Source: Tritrichomonas foetus
Taxonomy: Eukaryota > Parabasalia > Tritrichomonadida > Tritrichomonadidae
DNA length: 36,703 nucleotides
Direction: 5' to 3'
Assembly (NCBI GenBank): GCA_001839685.1
Contig: MLAK01000934.1
Location: 1-36,703 of the forward strand
The notes under the pieces are model-generated. The model had not been told where the DNA came from. It did no database searches and saw nothing but the letters and a program-made list of their open reading frames with translations. The translations under genes were made by a program, and so were the position numbers. Numbering within the stretch: the stretch's first letter is position 1; each line of letters begins with the position of its first letter. Positions 16,871 through 25,939 of the stretch are shown here, in pieces.

Positions 16871-18148
16871 ATGGAGCAAAAAACGCCGATCCTTGGTATC
16901 ATTTGCGGTGGTGGGCCAGCTCCAGGCCTTAACGATGTAATTTCTGCAGCGACTTTGTATGCTCGCCGTCTCAAATGGACGGTTATTGCTTTCCACGACG
17001 GGTTTTTACACTTATCCAGCGGCGATGTTCAAAAAGCAAACGAAAACATGATCGAATTAACTGAAGCTTCAGTATCATCGATTTCAAGGACGGCAGGCTC
17101 TATCATTCGAACAGACCGATTCGATCCAACTCGCTCTCCACGCAAGATTGCAAATACCATCAAAATGTTGTCACTTTTTAACGTTCGATATTTGGTCATA
17201 ATAGGAGGAAATGACAAAATTATGTGCGGCCATTTAATAACCCAAGGGGTTGATCCCAGTGAGATGTCAGTCGTTGTTGTTCCAAAAACAATCAACAATG
17301 ATGTTTTAGTTCCGAATGGCTTTCCCACATTTGGGTTTGACAGTGCGCGTGTTTTTGGCACTAAATTAATCAATAATTTAATGATGGATGCAAGATCAGC
17401 ACCAAGATTTTTTGTTGTGGAAACGATGGGCAAACAGACTGGCCATTTAGCTCTTTCATTAGCAGAAGCTTCTGGTGCCCATTTAGTGATCATTCCCGAA
17501 GATTTCCCAAACAAAGTTGAATTAAGTGATATTGTTGATATTGCTCAAGGTGCTGTTATAAAAAGACTTTCAATTGGTAAGAATTATGGAGTTATTATCA
17601 TTAGTGAAGGATTAGTCAATAAATTAACATCAGTTTCTCTTCAATCCCTTTTTGAAATGGGATTTGTGACTTACGGCAGTGATGGCCAAATCATTTATGA
17701 TGATGCCGATCTTTCCCGTGCAATTGCACGTGAGTTAAAGCGAAGATTCAAACGAAAAGGTGTCGCAGGAGTAAAATTCGCACCAACTAAAATTGGTTAC
17801 GAACTGAGGAGTGCTAAACCAAACAGCTACGATGCTGTTTATGCTGCAGAACTTGGCTATGGAGCTGTTGAAGGATTACGCTTAAAACATTCAAATTGTA
17901 TTGTTGCACGAGTCGATGATGGACTAACTTATTGCTCATTCAGAAGTATGATGGATCCAGAAACTGGAAGAATAAACTACCGAAAAGTTGACGTAAATTC
18001 AACACAATACAAAATTTGTCGAACTTATACTTATCAATTAAATAAAGAAGATTTTGATGATCCAGTAAAGCTTAAGAAATTGGCTGAGACTGCAAAAATG
18101 TCTGTTTATGAGTTTAATAACCAGTTTAAGAAACATGTGCGAATATAA
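16871..18148 (+). CDS. PPi-type phosphofructokinase homologue with substituted catalytic aspartates
   Basis: 425 residues, the normal length for the short pyrophosphate-dependent class that trichomonads use in glycolysis (fructose 6-phosphate to fructose 1,6-bisphosphate). The fold is complete: GGGPAPGLN at 13-21, SRTAGSIIRTDR near 73-84, GHLALSLAEASGAHL near 191-205, a SEGL loop, and KIGYELRSAKPNSYDAVYAAELGYGAVE near the C-terminus. The residues that choose PPi over ATP are kept: D115 after GGN (bacterial Gly104 position) and K139 in PKT (Gly124 position). But three active-site positions differ from the standard: IGGND has N114 where Mg-binding Asp103 sits, TINND has N142 where catalytic-base Asp127 sits, and MGK has K188 where Arg of MGR sits (E. 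coli numbering). The frame is otherwise clean, so it is probably expressed but weakly active or inactive, perhaps regulatory. Confidence 0.88.
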   Translation: MEQKTPILGIICGGGPAPGLNDVISAATLYARRLKWTVIAFHDGFLHLSSGDVQKANENMIELTEASVSSISRTAGSIIRTDRFDPTRSPRKIANTIKMLSLFNVRYLVIIGGNDKIMCGHLITQGVDPSEMSVVVVPKTINNDVLVPNGFPTFGFDSARVFGTKLINNLMMDARSAPRFFVVETMGKQTGHLALSLAEASGAHLVIIPEDFPNKVELSDIVDIAQGAVIKRLSIGKNYGVIIISEGLVNKLTSVSLQSLFEMGFVTYGSDGQIIYDDADLSRAIARELKRRFKRKGVAGVKFAPTKIGYELRSAKPNSYDAVYAAELGYGAVEGLRLKHSNCIVARVDDGLTYCSFRSMMDPETGRINYRKVDVNSTQYKICRTYTYQLNKEDFDDPVKLKKLAETAKMSVYEFNNQFKKHVRI

Positions 18149-18175
18149 TTGTGAGATTTTATAGTAAATGTCTTN

Positions 18176-18220
<45 letters not shown>
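18176..18220. repeat. 45-nt homopolymer T tract
   Basis: An unbroken run of 45 T, preceded by one ambiguous base at 18175, between two convergent genes. On the minus strand it is a poly(A) 196 nt beyond the stop codon of the coiled-coil gene at 18416. Its exact length is unreliable. Confidence 0.9.
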
Positions 18221-18415
18221 CCTTCTCCTGATGTTAACCAAAAATCAAATTAAAAGTGATTTTAATTCATTATTGGATATTGTTTTTAATATTTATATTT
18301 AGAGATTTATTATCTCAAGAGAATAAATTTTGAATTGATTCCTCTTCATGAGAAAGAAGTGAAATAAATTATAGAATATTAGTGAATTCACACAAATTTT
18401 TACATAAAAACAATT

Positions 18416-21181
18416 TTAAAGCGGTGGAAGCATTTTTGACATTTGAGTTGCAGCTCGCGGCTTTACCATAGCAACAGCAACCTTTGGAGAAACTCCAAAT
18501 CTGTTATTATAAACTTCTTCTTGTGCTTGAAGTCTAGCTCGATAAGATATTATATCCTTTACATGTGCAGTTAGTTCTGCATTTTTAATTTCTAAGATTC
18601 CTTCTAAACGATCAATTATTTTCTTTTCTTGAGGTCTAACTCCTCTATTATTGACATAGTCTTTCAATTCTTGACATTTTGCTTTCGCTTCTTTTATTAA
18701 TTTATTATATTTTTTATTAATTTCATTTTTTTTCTTCAACAATTCTTCAATTGCAACTTTATTTTGTGCTATTGTTGCATTTTCAATGATTGCTAAATGT
18801 TTCCATTGTTTTGTTAGTTCTTTATCTGTATCAGGTAATTCTCTTTGTTTTTCATCAACGATTTGTCTCCGAAGATCATCAACAGTTTTAATAAAATTAT
18901 TCTTCATTTTTTGTTCTTCGAGTTGGAAAGCGGTCATTTCTCGACTTATACAACTATTTCGAAAAGCTTTCGCTTTACTGTAATTGGCTTCTGTTTGATT
19001 TAAACATCTTGATTGTTCTTCAAGTTCGAGTTCAATTTTTCGTTTTTCAATTTGAAGGTTTTGAAAATTCACATTAATTTGATCTTTTATTTGTTGTTTG
19101 AAAGGTTCCATAATTTCATTTGTTTTATCTTGCTCTTGTTCAAATTTGTGATTATTTTCATTATTTAATTTATTTATCAAAGTATTTAATGATTCAATTT
19201 GTTGATCTAAATCTGGAGTCGAAATGTCATATTTTACTTGAAGTAGTTCTTTCATTTCTTTTTCAAGTGATTCTAAAATTTCATCTTTTTGCTTAAATCG
19301 ATTGAAAAATTCTAGCTGAATCACTTTAAAATCAGTTTTTGAAGTACTTCTGAGTTCTTCTTCTTTTTGAATTGCTATTTGTTCTTCATATCTCAATTTC
19401 TCATCATTTATGGAATCTTTCCATTTTTGTATTAATTCATCTTGTTCTTTTAAATTATTTTCTTTATGTGACTTTTTAAGCAATTTTTCATTTTTGATGT
19501 CTTCATTTGTCACTTCTACTGTATTCACTGTATTATCAAAATTTGTATATTCATTTTCGAGGTTTTTGAAAGTTTGATAGTATTCATTAATTACATTATC
19601 AATAACTTTATCACTTTCAAAATCATGTGACAAATTTGATAGAAAAGATAATCTTTGGTTTTCGAGTTGAGATTTTTTGTCATATTTTTCTTTTATTTTT
19701 AAATCTTTAAAGTCTTTGATTTTTTGTTCTTGTAAAGCAATGAATTCGGATAGTTCATTTTCTAGATGATCTTTTTGATTAATTTGTTCATTTTTTAAAT
19801 CATTTTTTATTTCAATTATTTCCTTTTTGGAATTCTCTTCAAAAATTTTCAACTCATTGTCGAATTTCTTTTCCATATTTTGAATAATGGCTTGAAAACT
19901 GTCAATTTCATTTATTTGCTGTAACATTTTATTTAAATCTTCTTTTTTCGAAATGAAATCATCATTTTCATTCACAATATCAGTTTGATATTGCCCTTGC
20001 TTGAAATGGATTTCTGTTTCATGCATCTTTTTGAGTTCTACTAAACGATGGAAATAATCATCGTCGTCTTTTGGAACAAAAACCGGAGGAACAAGTTTTT
20101 TGGATATTTCATTCTCATCAGTAATAATTTTTTCCTTTAAATGAATATATTCATTATTTAATGAATTTTTGAGCTCCTCAAATTGCTCATTCGATAATGT
20201 TGTATTTGAACTAAAAAAGATTTTAGTTTTTTCATATTCTTCTTCTAACTCAGTTTTAAACTGATTGAATATTTCAATTTCATTTTGATATTTATCATTC
20301 AATCTTTGCAGTTCTTTTTTCTGTATTTCTCGTACATCATTCAACAATTCTTTATATTTTGATATTTCTTCATCACACTTTAATTTAAATTCATCTAAAT
20401 CTGCCTTAGTTGGAAGTTTTTTTGAATTTATCACGAAGAATCGCTTTCTGAAATTTTCAATCATGCTTTTGTATTCAGTTTCAGCTTTGATGACTTTTTG
20501 CTTATAATCATTTAATGAATTTAAATTATCTTGACATTTTTTCACAAATCTTTCAACTTGGGGTGGTTTATCTTTCGAGCTGAGGAAAAACTTCTTTTTT
20601 AAGTCTGCAACAGACCTTTGAAATGTTTCATCTAACTTTCGAAATTTTTCATCATTGCTTGCAACTAAATTTTTGTATTTATTTAATGATTCAGCATCAT
20701 GGGAACTAAGTTCTTGGAAAACGGTTTGTTTGGCTTGTTCAATTTTTTTATGAATTGTTTCTTTATCAAAATTATTAATTTTATTTATTTCTTCATTCAT
20801 TTCATTTACAATTTTACTTACACAATTTTGAATGCTAGAAATATCTTCATCAATTGGCATTAAACTATGCATTAATTCATCTTTCATAGAATCTAAAATA
20901 TCATCAGATTTTCTGAGGAGTTGTTCTTTGAGACCTTCATATTGTGCTTGGACTTCTTTTTCTGTTGCTGTTCTTGTAGCAGTAATTTCGTCCATAATTT
21001 CTTTCATAATAAAGTAGTGATCATTATAAATATTCGTCAATTCATCATTATAACGTTCTGTTAAAGTTCTTATTTGGAATTCCTGAGACTCTCTGTTATA
21101 TCCAACAATTGCCAGCACTTTCTGGAGGTCAGCAAGCTTCTTACATATTAAATCAAGAGAAGAATATTCTTCATTACTCAT
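18416..21181 (-). CDS. Long coiled-coil protein, possibly cytoskeletal
   Basis: 921 residues; ATG at 21181 and TAA at 18416. Nearly the whole length from about residue 40 to 880 is charged coiled coil rich in Lys, Glu, Asn and Gln. A short ordered head (SLDLICKKLADLQKVLAIVGYNRESQE) precedes it. A distinct tail follows: GVRPQEKKIIDRLEGILEIKNAEL, then YNNRFGVSPKVAVAMVKPRA and a basic/Pro end. The tail motif around NNRFGxSP recalls short conserved ends of some flagellar or basal-body coiled-coil proteins, but I could not verify that. Codon use is ordinary and AT-rich, unlike the 12775 gene. It shares a 161-bp divergent promoter with the gene at 21343. The role is probably structural; no enzymatic motif is visible. 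Confidence 0.82.
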   Translation of the reverse strand: MSNEEYSSLDLICKKLADLQKVLAIVGYNRESQEFQIRTLTERYNDELTNIYNDHYFIMKEIMDEITATRTATEKEVQAQYEGLKEQLLRKSDDILDSMKDELMHSLMPIDEDISSIQNCVSKIVNEMNEEINKINNFDKETIHKKIEQAKQTVFQELSSHDAESLNKYKNLVASNDEKFRKLDETFQRSVADLKKKFFLSSKDKPPQVERFVKKCQDNLNSLNDYKQKVIKAETEYKSMIENFRKRFFVINSKKLPTKADLDEFKLKCDEEISKYKELLNDVREIQKKELQRLNDKYQNEIEIFNQFKTELEEEYEKTKIFFSSNTTLSNEQFEELKNSLNNEYIHLKEKIITDENEISKKLVPPVFVPKDDDDYFHRLVELKKMHETEIHFKQGQYQTDIVNENDDFISKKEDLNKMLQQINEIDSFQAIIQNMEKKFDNELKIFEENSKKEIIEIKNDLKNEQINQKDHLENELSEFIALQEQKIKDFKDLKIKEKYDKKSQLENQRLSFLSNLSHDFESDKVIDNVINEYYQTFKNLENEYTNFDNTVNTVEVTNEDIKNEKLLKKSHKENNLKEQDELIQKWKDSINDEKLRYEEQIAIQKEEELRSTSKTDFKVIQLEFFNRFKQKDEILESLEKEMKELLQVKYDISTPDLDQQIESLNTLINKLNNENNHKFEQEQDKTNEIMEPFKQQIKDQINVNFQNLQIEKRKIELELEEQSRCLNQTEANYSKAKAFRNSCISREMTAFQLEEQKMKNNFIKTVDDLRRQIVDEKQRELPDTDKELTKQWKHLAIIENATIAQNKVAIEELLKKKNEINKKYNKLIKEAKAKCQELKDYVNNRGVRPQEKKIIDRLEGILEIKNAELTAHVKDIISYRARLQAQEEVYNNRFGVSPKVAVAMVKPRAATQMSKMLPPL

Positions 21182-21342
21182 AAATATGAACGATCATTTC
21201 CAATTCAATTTTCTCTTTTATTTATCGATAACGTATTCTGGTGTTTATTCAATTAGTCTGAAAAAGTTTTGATTACATTTACTCAGAAATAATTGTGAAA
21301 AAATATTGTTGACATAATAAAATTAGAAGTGAACGTTTATTA
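21182..21342. promoter_or_regulatory. 161-bp divergent promoter with CGTT boxes on both sides
   Basis: This short spacer serves two outward genes. CGTTCA faces the minus gene 11 nt before its ATG (21187-21192 on the minus strand), and CGTTTA faces the plus gene 9 nt before its ATG (21334-21339). A third CG-containing site, GATAACGTATTC, lies between them. Confidence 0.5.
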
Positions 21343-22236
21343 ATGCAAGTTGGTGAACTTGTTTCGTGTATTTCTGCTTTCCCAGGAATATCCTCACATT
21401 GTGCTTTCGGATGTGAATCAGGTTTATTTGGTGTTTTTGATAGTGAAACAAATGAAATTATTTATCAGAGTAATCAGCAATTTGATCAAAAAGTAAAATC
21501 AATTTGTGTTGATGATGATAATGTTGTTTATGCAATAGATTCGCATAGAATCCTTAGATATGATACAAGAATTGAGTCAACTGCTCCAACACTTCAAATG
21601 CAATATGAATTTGAAATATTTGGCATTTCTGTGAAAAATACATCAATTGCTGTCATTTCTAAATACAATGGAATTACAACAACTGATAATCGTCACTTAC
21701 AAAGGAAAATCAATGAAACTCAGATAAATTCTGTTCCTCCGTCAGTAATCAGATTTTATGATGAAAACACTTTATTTGCATGTTATGAAGATTCTGCTGT
21801 TGGTAAATGGCACTTTTTATCAGAAGATTACAATCAATTTGATCTTCCATTGATGCTCAGAAATCGAAAACTCCGTCCGCTTTCGATTCTACCGTTCTCC
21901 GATTCAACCTTAGTTGGATATGAGTCTGGATTTTCAATTTATGACAGTAATGGAAACCTGTCTGATCATAGTTCCTTTGAACAAAGAGGAAGATTCCAAA
22001 AGAGTGATATTACACCTTGTCTTGGTGAAAAGACTTTTATTACAATTGTTGATGAGTCTACTTTATTGCCAATTTCATTGGATGGAAAATCTACAGAAAA
22101 ATTTGTTTCAAAAGAACTTCATGGATCTTTATTAACAGGTATTTCTGCAAATGGACTCTTTGTTTTTGCAATTGAAGATGACGATGAAGGATTTATCACT
22201 GTTCTTCTTCCGGAAGTTTTTCAATCCGATGAATAA
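21343..22236 (+). CDS. Small WD40/beta-propeller-like protein
   Basis: 297 residues; ATG at 21343, nine nt after a CGTTTA box. The sequence is all short beta-like strands with propeller-style turns: CAFGCESGLFGVFDSET (blade-like), VKSICVDDDNVVYAIDSHRILRYDTR, LFACYEDSAVGKWHF, STLVGYESGFSIYDSNG, LLTGISANGLFVFAIEDDD. These read as degenerate WD40 units such as SGxxxVFD and DxHRILRYDTR. Canonical Trp-Asp pairs are missing, so it is a divergent WD protein, perhaps an adaptor of the short WDR53 type. No catalytic motif is visible. It converges on the palmitoyltransferase gene, with a 264-bp gap. Confidence 0.62.
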   Translation: MQVGELVSCISAFPGISSHCAFGCESGLFGVFDSETNEIIYQSNQQFDQKVKSICVDDDNVVYAIDSHRILRYDTRIESTAPTLQMQYEFEIFGISVKNTSIAVISKYNGITTTDNRHLQRKINETQINSVPPSVIRFYDENTLFACYEDSAVGKWHFLSEDYNQFDLPLMLRNRKLRPLSILPFSDSTLVGYESGFSIYDSNGNLSDHSSFEQRGRFQKSDITPCLGEKTFITIVDESTLLPISLDGKSTEKFVSKELHGSLLTGISANGLFVFAIEDDDEGFITVLLPEVFQSDE

Positions 22237-22500
22237 AATGTTTTTTTGTCAATCACTTTTAGTTTTTGTTTTTGAATGATAATTGAAGACTTTTCACTGA
22301 GAATAAAAGTTTATGTATTCGATCGAAAGTAATTAAATTGTAATATTACTTTTTAGATTGTAAAATATAGTGTCATTATTAAACTGCATCTTATTTAAAT
22401 AAATAAAACTCAGATAGAAATGAAAAAAAAAGTAAGGAAAAACGATCTATTTATTCATAACAAAGAAAGAGCGATAGATATATATAATGATAAATTACCA

Positions 22501-23391
22501 TTAAATGAAAGGTGTTGAAGTAGCAAGAAGTTCATGACGATGCATACCATCAAATTGTGTTGTCTCGAGAAGACCAGCATATTCTTTTGTTGCCCATTCA
22601 AAACCACAAAAATCAGTAATATGTGGCAACCAAAATCGAAACATATCATCCCCAAAAACTTGGAAGATATTTTCTTCTTCTCCCATATCAAATGGATTAG
22701 TATAATGATTGCTAAATAATAACTCAATGGTTGTTGCATTTATCTTGATTCTATTCATTGAATCTTTCCAAAAATTATAAAATAAGTCAAATAAAACAAA
22801 AGTCAATAAAGCAAAAATGAAAACTCGAAGTTTTTCATCTTTTTCAACAATATTAAAAAGTAAACCTATTCCTAATAAAACGACATCAATAAATGTTGAC
22901 AAAGTTGCCCAGATACAAGCAACCATAAAAGGCTGTTGATTTCTTAAAGCAACACATTTTCCAATTACTGCACAGTGATGGTCCATTTTTAAGTGGCATC
23001 TTCCACACGTGGAACAATGATGTGCTCTTGGTGGCTTAGGCAATCCACATTTTCCGCATTTAGGAAGATCCTCTAGTAATTGAGAGTTAATATATATACT
23101 ATCTCTATATTGTGGTGAATTCAAAACAAAATATGTTGAGCCAGGATCAATTATTGCCGAATAAATTAATGATCCATTTGCCATTGCCCATGGAATGAAT
23201 ATTATTATGGTGAAAAGAATTGCTATCAATACTATGATTTTGTTTTCTGATGAAAAAAATGGATAAATTATGAGATAGAAAACAATTCCAGATACACAAC
23301 CAGAACTTAAAAATACTAATGAAGGTCCGATTATTATCATTGAATAATACAGGATTCGTGCATATAAAGGGCGTGTATCTCTCAAAGTCAT
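22501..23391 (-). CDS. DHHC-type protein S-palmitoyltransferase
   Basis: 296 residues; ATG at 23391 and TAA at 22501. Four membrane segments occur in the standard order: two near residues 11-40 and 50-78, the Cys-rich domain, then two near 155-185 and 190-212. The Cys-rich domain carries all the zinc ligands (CGKCGLPKPPRAHHCSTCG, then RCHLKMDHHC), and D137-H138-H139-C140 is intact. The cytosolic tail has the family motifs NATTIE (TTxE) and NPFDMGEEENIFQVFG (NPxDxGxxxNxxxVFG). The enzyme transfers palmitate from palmitoyl-CoA to cysteines of membrane-associated proteins on endomembranes. It is unusual in lacking the PW after DHHC: it reads DHHCAVIGKCVALRN where most members have DHHCPWVGNCVGxxN. 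A CGTTTAA box lies 16 nt upstream on the coding strand. Confidence 0.93.
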   Translation of the reverse strand: MTLRDTRPLYARILYYSMIIIGPSLVFLSSGCVSGIVFYLIIYPFFSSENKIIVLIAILFTIIIFIPWAMANGSLIYSAIIDPGSTYFVLNSPQYRDSIYINSQLLEDLPKCGKCGLPKPPRAHHCSTCGRCHLKMDHHCAVIGKCVALRNQQPFMVACIWATLSTFIDVVLLGIGLLFNIVEKDEKLRVFIFALLTFVLFDLFYNFWKDSMNRIKINATTIELLFSNHYTNPFDMGEEENIFQVFGDDMFRFWLPHITDFCGFEWATKEYAGLLETTQFDGMHRHELLATSTPFI

Positions 23392-23400
23392 TTTGAATAA

Positions 23401-23407
23401 TTAAACG
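23401..23407 (-). promoter_or_regulatory. CGTTTAA box before the palmitoyltransferase start
   Basis: GAACGTTTAATT on the minus strand, 10-16 nt before the ATG at 23391. The AACGTT core is palindromic, so it could also act on the divergent kinase gene, whose start is 190 bp away. Confidence 0.35.
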
Positions 23408-23596
23408 TTCATAGCAAGGAGCACGTTTACTCAACTGCCTCTATCATATTGAATTTTTGAGAAAAATGATATTTTAGTGATAGAAAAGGTTTATTTAATT
23501 TCACTCATACAAAAAGAATTTGAGGTTTATTTCAAAATACCCACATCACTCTCAAAAAAATTATAAAATATTAACTTTTTCTATAAATTGAAAAAG

Positions 23597-24643
23597 ATGT
23601 CAAAAAGATTAAAATTTTTTCACAAATTTTATCAAAAAAAATTAATGTTTGCGAAACGAATTAACCCAATTTTATTCCATCCTGATCGAGACACAACGAA
23701 TATGCCGCTTTCTACACTTCGTCTACGACCCCACGCTGAATTCAAAGAGCTCAGAATCATCGGGAAAGGAACATTTGGTGCTGTTTTCGAAGCAGAAAGC
23801 GCCTGCTGTCGAAGAGTATCAATCAAAAAGGTAATACAAGATCCAAGATACAAAAATCGAGAACTGGAAATCCTTCAGAAATTAAACCATCCAAATGTGA
23901 TTCATTTATTAACATTTTACTTTACAAGAGAAGGCCAACCAAATCAGGAATTTTTACATATTGTTACAGACATTGCTCCAATGGATTTAACCCACTTTAT
24001 GGAGTCATCAGGTCCTCCCAGCCTCTCATTAATATTAGTTTTTTCTTATCAGATTTTCAGAGGATTGTCTTACCTTCATACAATAAACATATGTCACAGA
24101 GATATCAAACCATCAAATATTTTGGTTGATGCACAAAATGGTCACGCTCAAATTTGTGATTTTGGATCCGCAAAGCCAATAATTCCACATGAAATTAGTG
24201 TTTCTTATATAGCAACTCGGAATTATCGTGCCCCTGAATTACTCTATCGAAGTACTGCCTATGGTCCGGAAATTGATGTGTGGAGAGCAGGATGCATCAT
24301 CGCGGAAATGTTGAATGGAGGAAAGCCACTTTTCAAAGGTGATTCAAACGAAGAGATGGTGAAGAGCATTGCTGCAAAACTTGGCGCACCAACAAAAAGT
24401 GATTTAGTCGAAATGAAAGGCTCAACTATAAACACATGTGGTGACGTTCAAAAAGTACCAATCGAACAATGGTTCACTGGAAATGTTCCGCCTTTATTAC
24501 TTGACTTGTTATCTAAAATATTTGTATATTCCCCTGAAAAAAGACTTTCTGCAAATGGTTGTTTGAAACATGCTTATTTTGATGAAATTCGAGATACAGA
24601 AGTGATATTGCCAAATGGAAGTACTTTTATATTACCCACCTAA
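23597..24643 (+). CDS. GSK3/shaggy-like Ser/Thr protein kinase
   Basis: 348 residues from ATG 23597. The open frame starts at a TTG nine nt earlier; ATG 23645 and ATG 23702 (MPLSTLRLRPHAEFKEL) are alternative starts, the last giving a GSK3-like short N-terminus. Kinase landmarks: GKGTFGAVFEAE loop near 56-67, Lys77 in VSIKK (usually VAIKK), RYKNRELEIL with the Arg equivalent to Arg96 of GSK3 beta and the C-helix Glu, H167-R168-D169 in HRDIKPSN, D188-F189-G190 in DFGSAK, Y204 in VSY (the activating Tyr216 position), RNYRAPELLY, and IDVWRAGCIIAEMLNG. The phosphate pocket for primed substrates (Arg96, Arg180 and Lys205 equivalents) appears complete, so it should phosphorylate primed SxxxS[P] sites. 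It is probably cytosolic/nuclear and active; no long regulatory extension is seen. Confidence 0.92.
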   Translation: MSKRLKFFHKFYQKKLMFAKRINPILFHPDRDTTNMPLSTLRLRPHAEFKELRIIGKGTFGAVFEAESACCRRVSIKKVIQDPRYKNRELEILQKLNHPNVIHLLTFYFTREGQPNQEFLHIVTDIAPMDLTHFMESSGPPSLSLILVFSYQIFRGLSYLHTINICHRDIKPSNILVDAQNGHAQICDFGSAKPIIPHEISVSYIATRNYRAPELLYRSTAYGPEIDVWRAGCIIAEMLNGGKPLFKGDSNEEMVKSIAAKLGAPTKSDLVEMKGSTINTCGDVQKVPIEQWFTGNVPPLLLDLLSKIFVYSPEKRLSANGCLKHAYFDEIRDTEVILPNGSTFILPT

Positions 24644-25939
24644 ACAAACAAACCAAACATAAAATCAAAACAAAAAACATAAAAATGATGTTAAAATGGC
24701 ATAAAATGTGAAAATTGGAATCTCACACAGACGATAAATAATCAATCATTTATGGCTATTTTTATTGTTATTTGTTATTAATTTTGTTGGATGTGAATTT
24801 GTTTAAAAATGCTTTATTGAAATTTCTTTTTGTTTTATTTCTTTGATTTTACAATAAAATTAATGAATTCCAAGAATGTTTAAATATTAATAATATCGAA
24901 ATGAACAGAATCTGTTTTCCAAAAAGCATCACTTGGATTAATTATGATGGTTTATGATAGATCATTCTATCCTTCTATTTATCGAACTGTGCAATTGTGA
25001 ATTAATCGTTCATATCAAGTTCCAAAATTTGTGCCCTAAAGTGTTCATATTGTAATAGATTTTTGAAGTTACTGAATGTTTTTTATTTGGGGGAGGATCT
25101 CTACTTCTCTTGATGGATGAATAAACAATAACTGAGCCATATCCCCAATTTTTTCACTGTTTTAAAACTTTAATTGATGAAAGACATTGTGAAATTGTCG
25201 AAACTTTAAAGACTTACTGAAAATTGTACTTCTCTTTCGTTATACTATAATTTGATGATTTCATGTCTCTTTCCTTTTATTATACAAAAAATGGTGGGTC
25301 AACTTAAATCTGTATTTTCTGCTGCCAATAAAACACATCTATAACTTAACTTGCCATCAGCATATTCATAATGAAGAAGCATGCATTTTGGGGAAATATT
25401 TTAATCACTGGGAAAATGTAGCGGCCATTTTTGGGATGACATACAAAACATAATTTGGGGGTTCAATCGAATGAACCTCGATAACATTTTTTCTAACTGT
25501 TATCAAGTTTATATTTCGTCTCAAATATCACAACAACAAGAACGTTCATAGTAACCAAAGTGCATCAGATTTACCCAATTCATTTTGGGAAGATAACATT
25601 TACCCAAAATTTTCAAGCGGTTCAAGAAAATAATCACATTGATCAAAGGAATCATAGCGAACAACAAATCAACCGCAACCAGCAAAGAAATCAATCTATC
25701 ACTCATGCTGCAGGATTACGACAATGTCAGACGATCGCAGATAATCAAAGACCTCACACATTTCAGACGATTGAGATGATTCAAGTCTGTCAACTGATAA
25801 CAGACAATTAGAGTTAATTAGAGACAATCGACGTTGATTAACGGCAATTAACAACAATCGACGAAGAATCTACGACAGCCAATGATCATCAATGATAAAC
25901 AATCAAAGATGGCCAACTCAATGATAATTCACTCCCACT
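24644..25939. other. Gene-free stretch at the start of the gene graveyard
   Basis: About 1.3 kb. The first 200 bp are the A-rich 3' flank of the kinase gene. A Gln/Asn/His-rich open frame at 25560-25811 comes from low-complexity AC/AT-rich DNA and is not called. From about 25790 to 25880, imperfect repeats of an ACAATCGACG-like unit are visible. No recognisable gene remnant was found. Confidence 0.45.

Noticed and set aside
25560..25811. 83-codon Gln/Asn/His-rich ATG frame
   Set aside because: Low-complexity AC/AT-rich DNA; no ordered segment and no neighbouring support.
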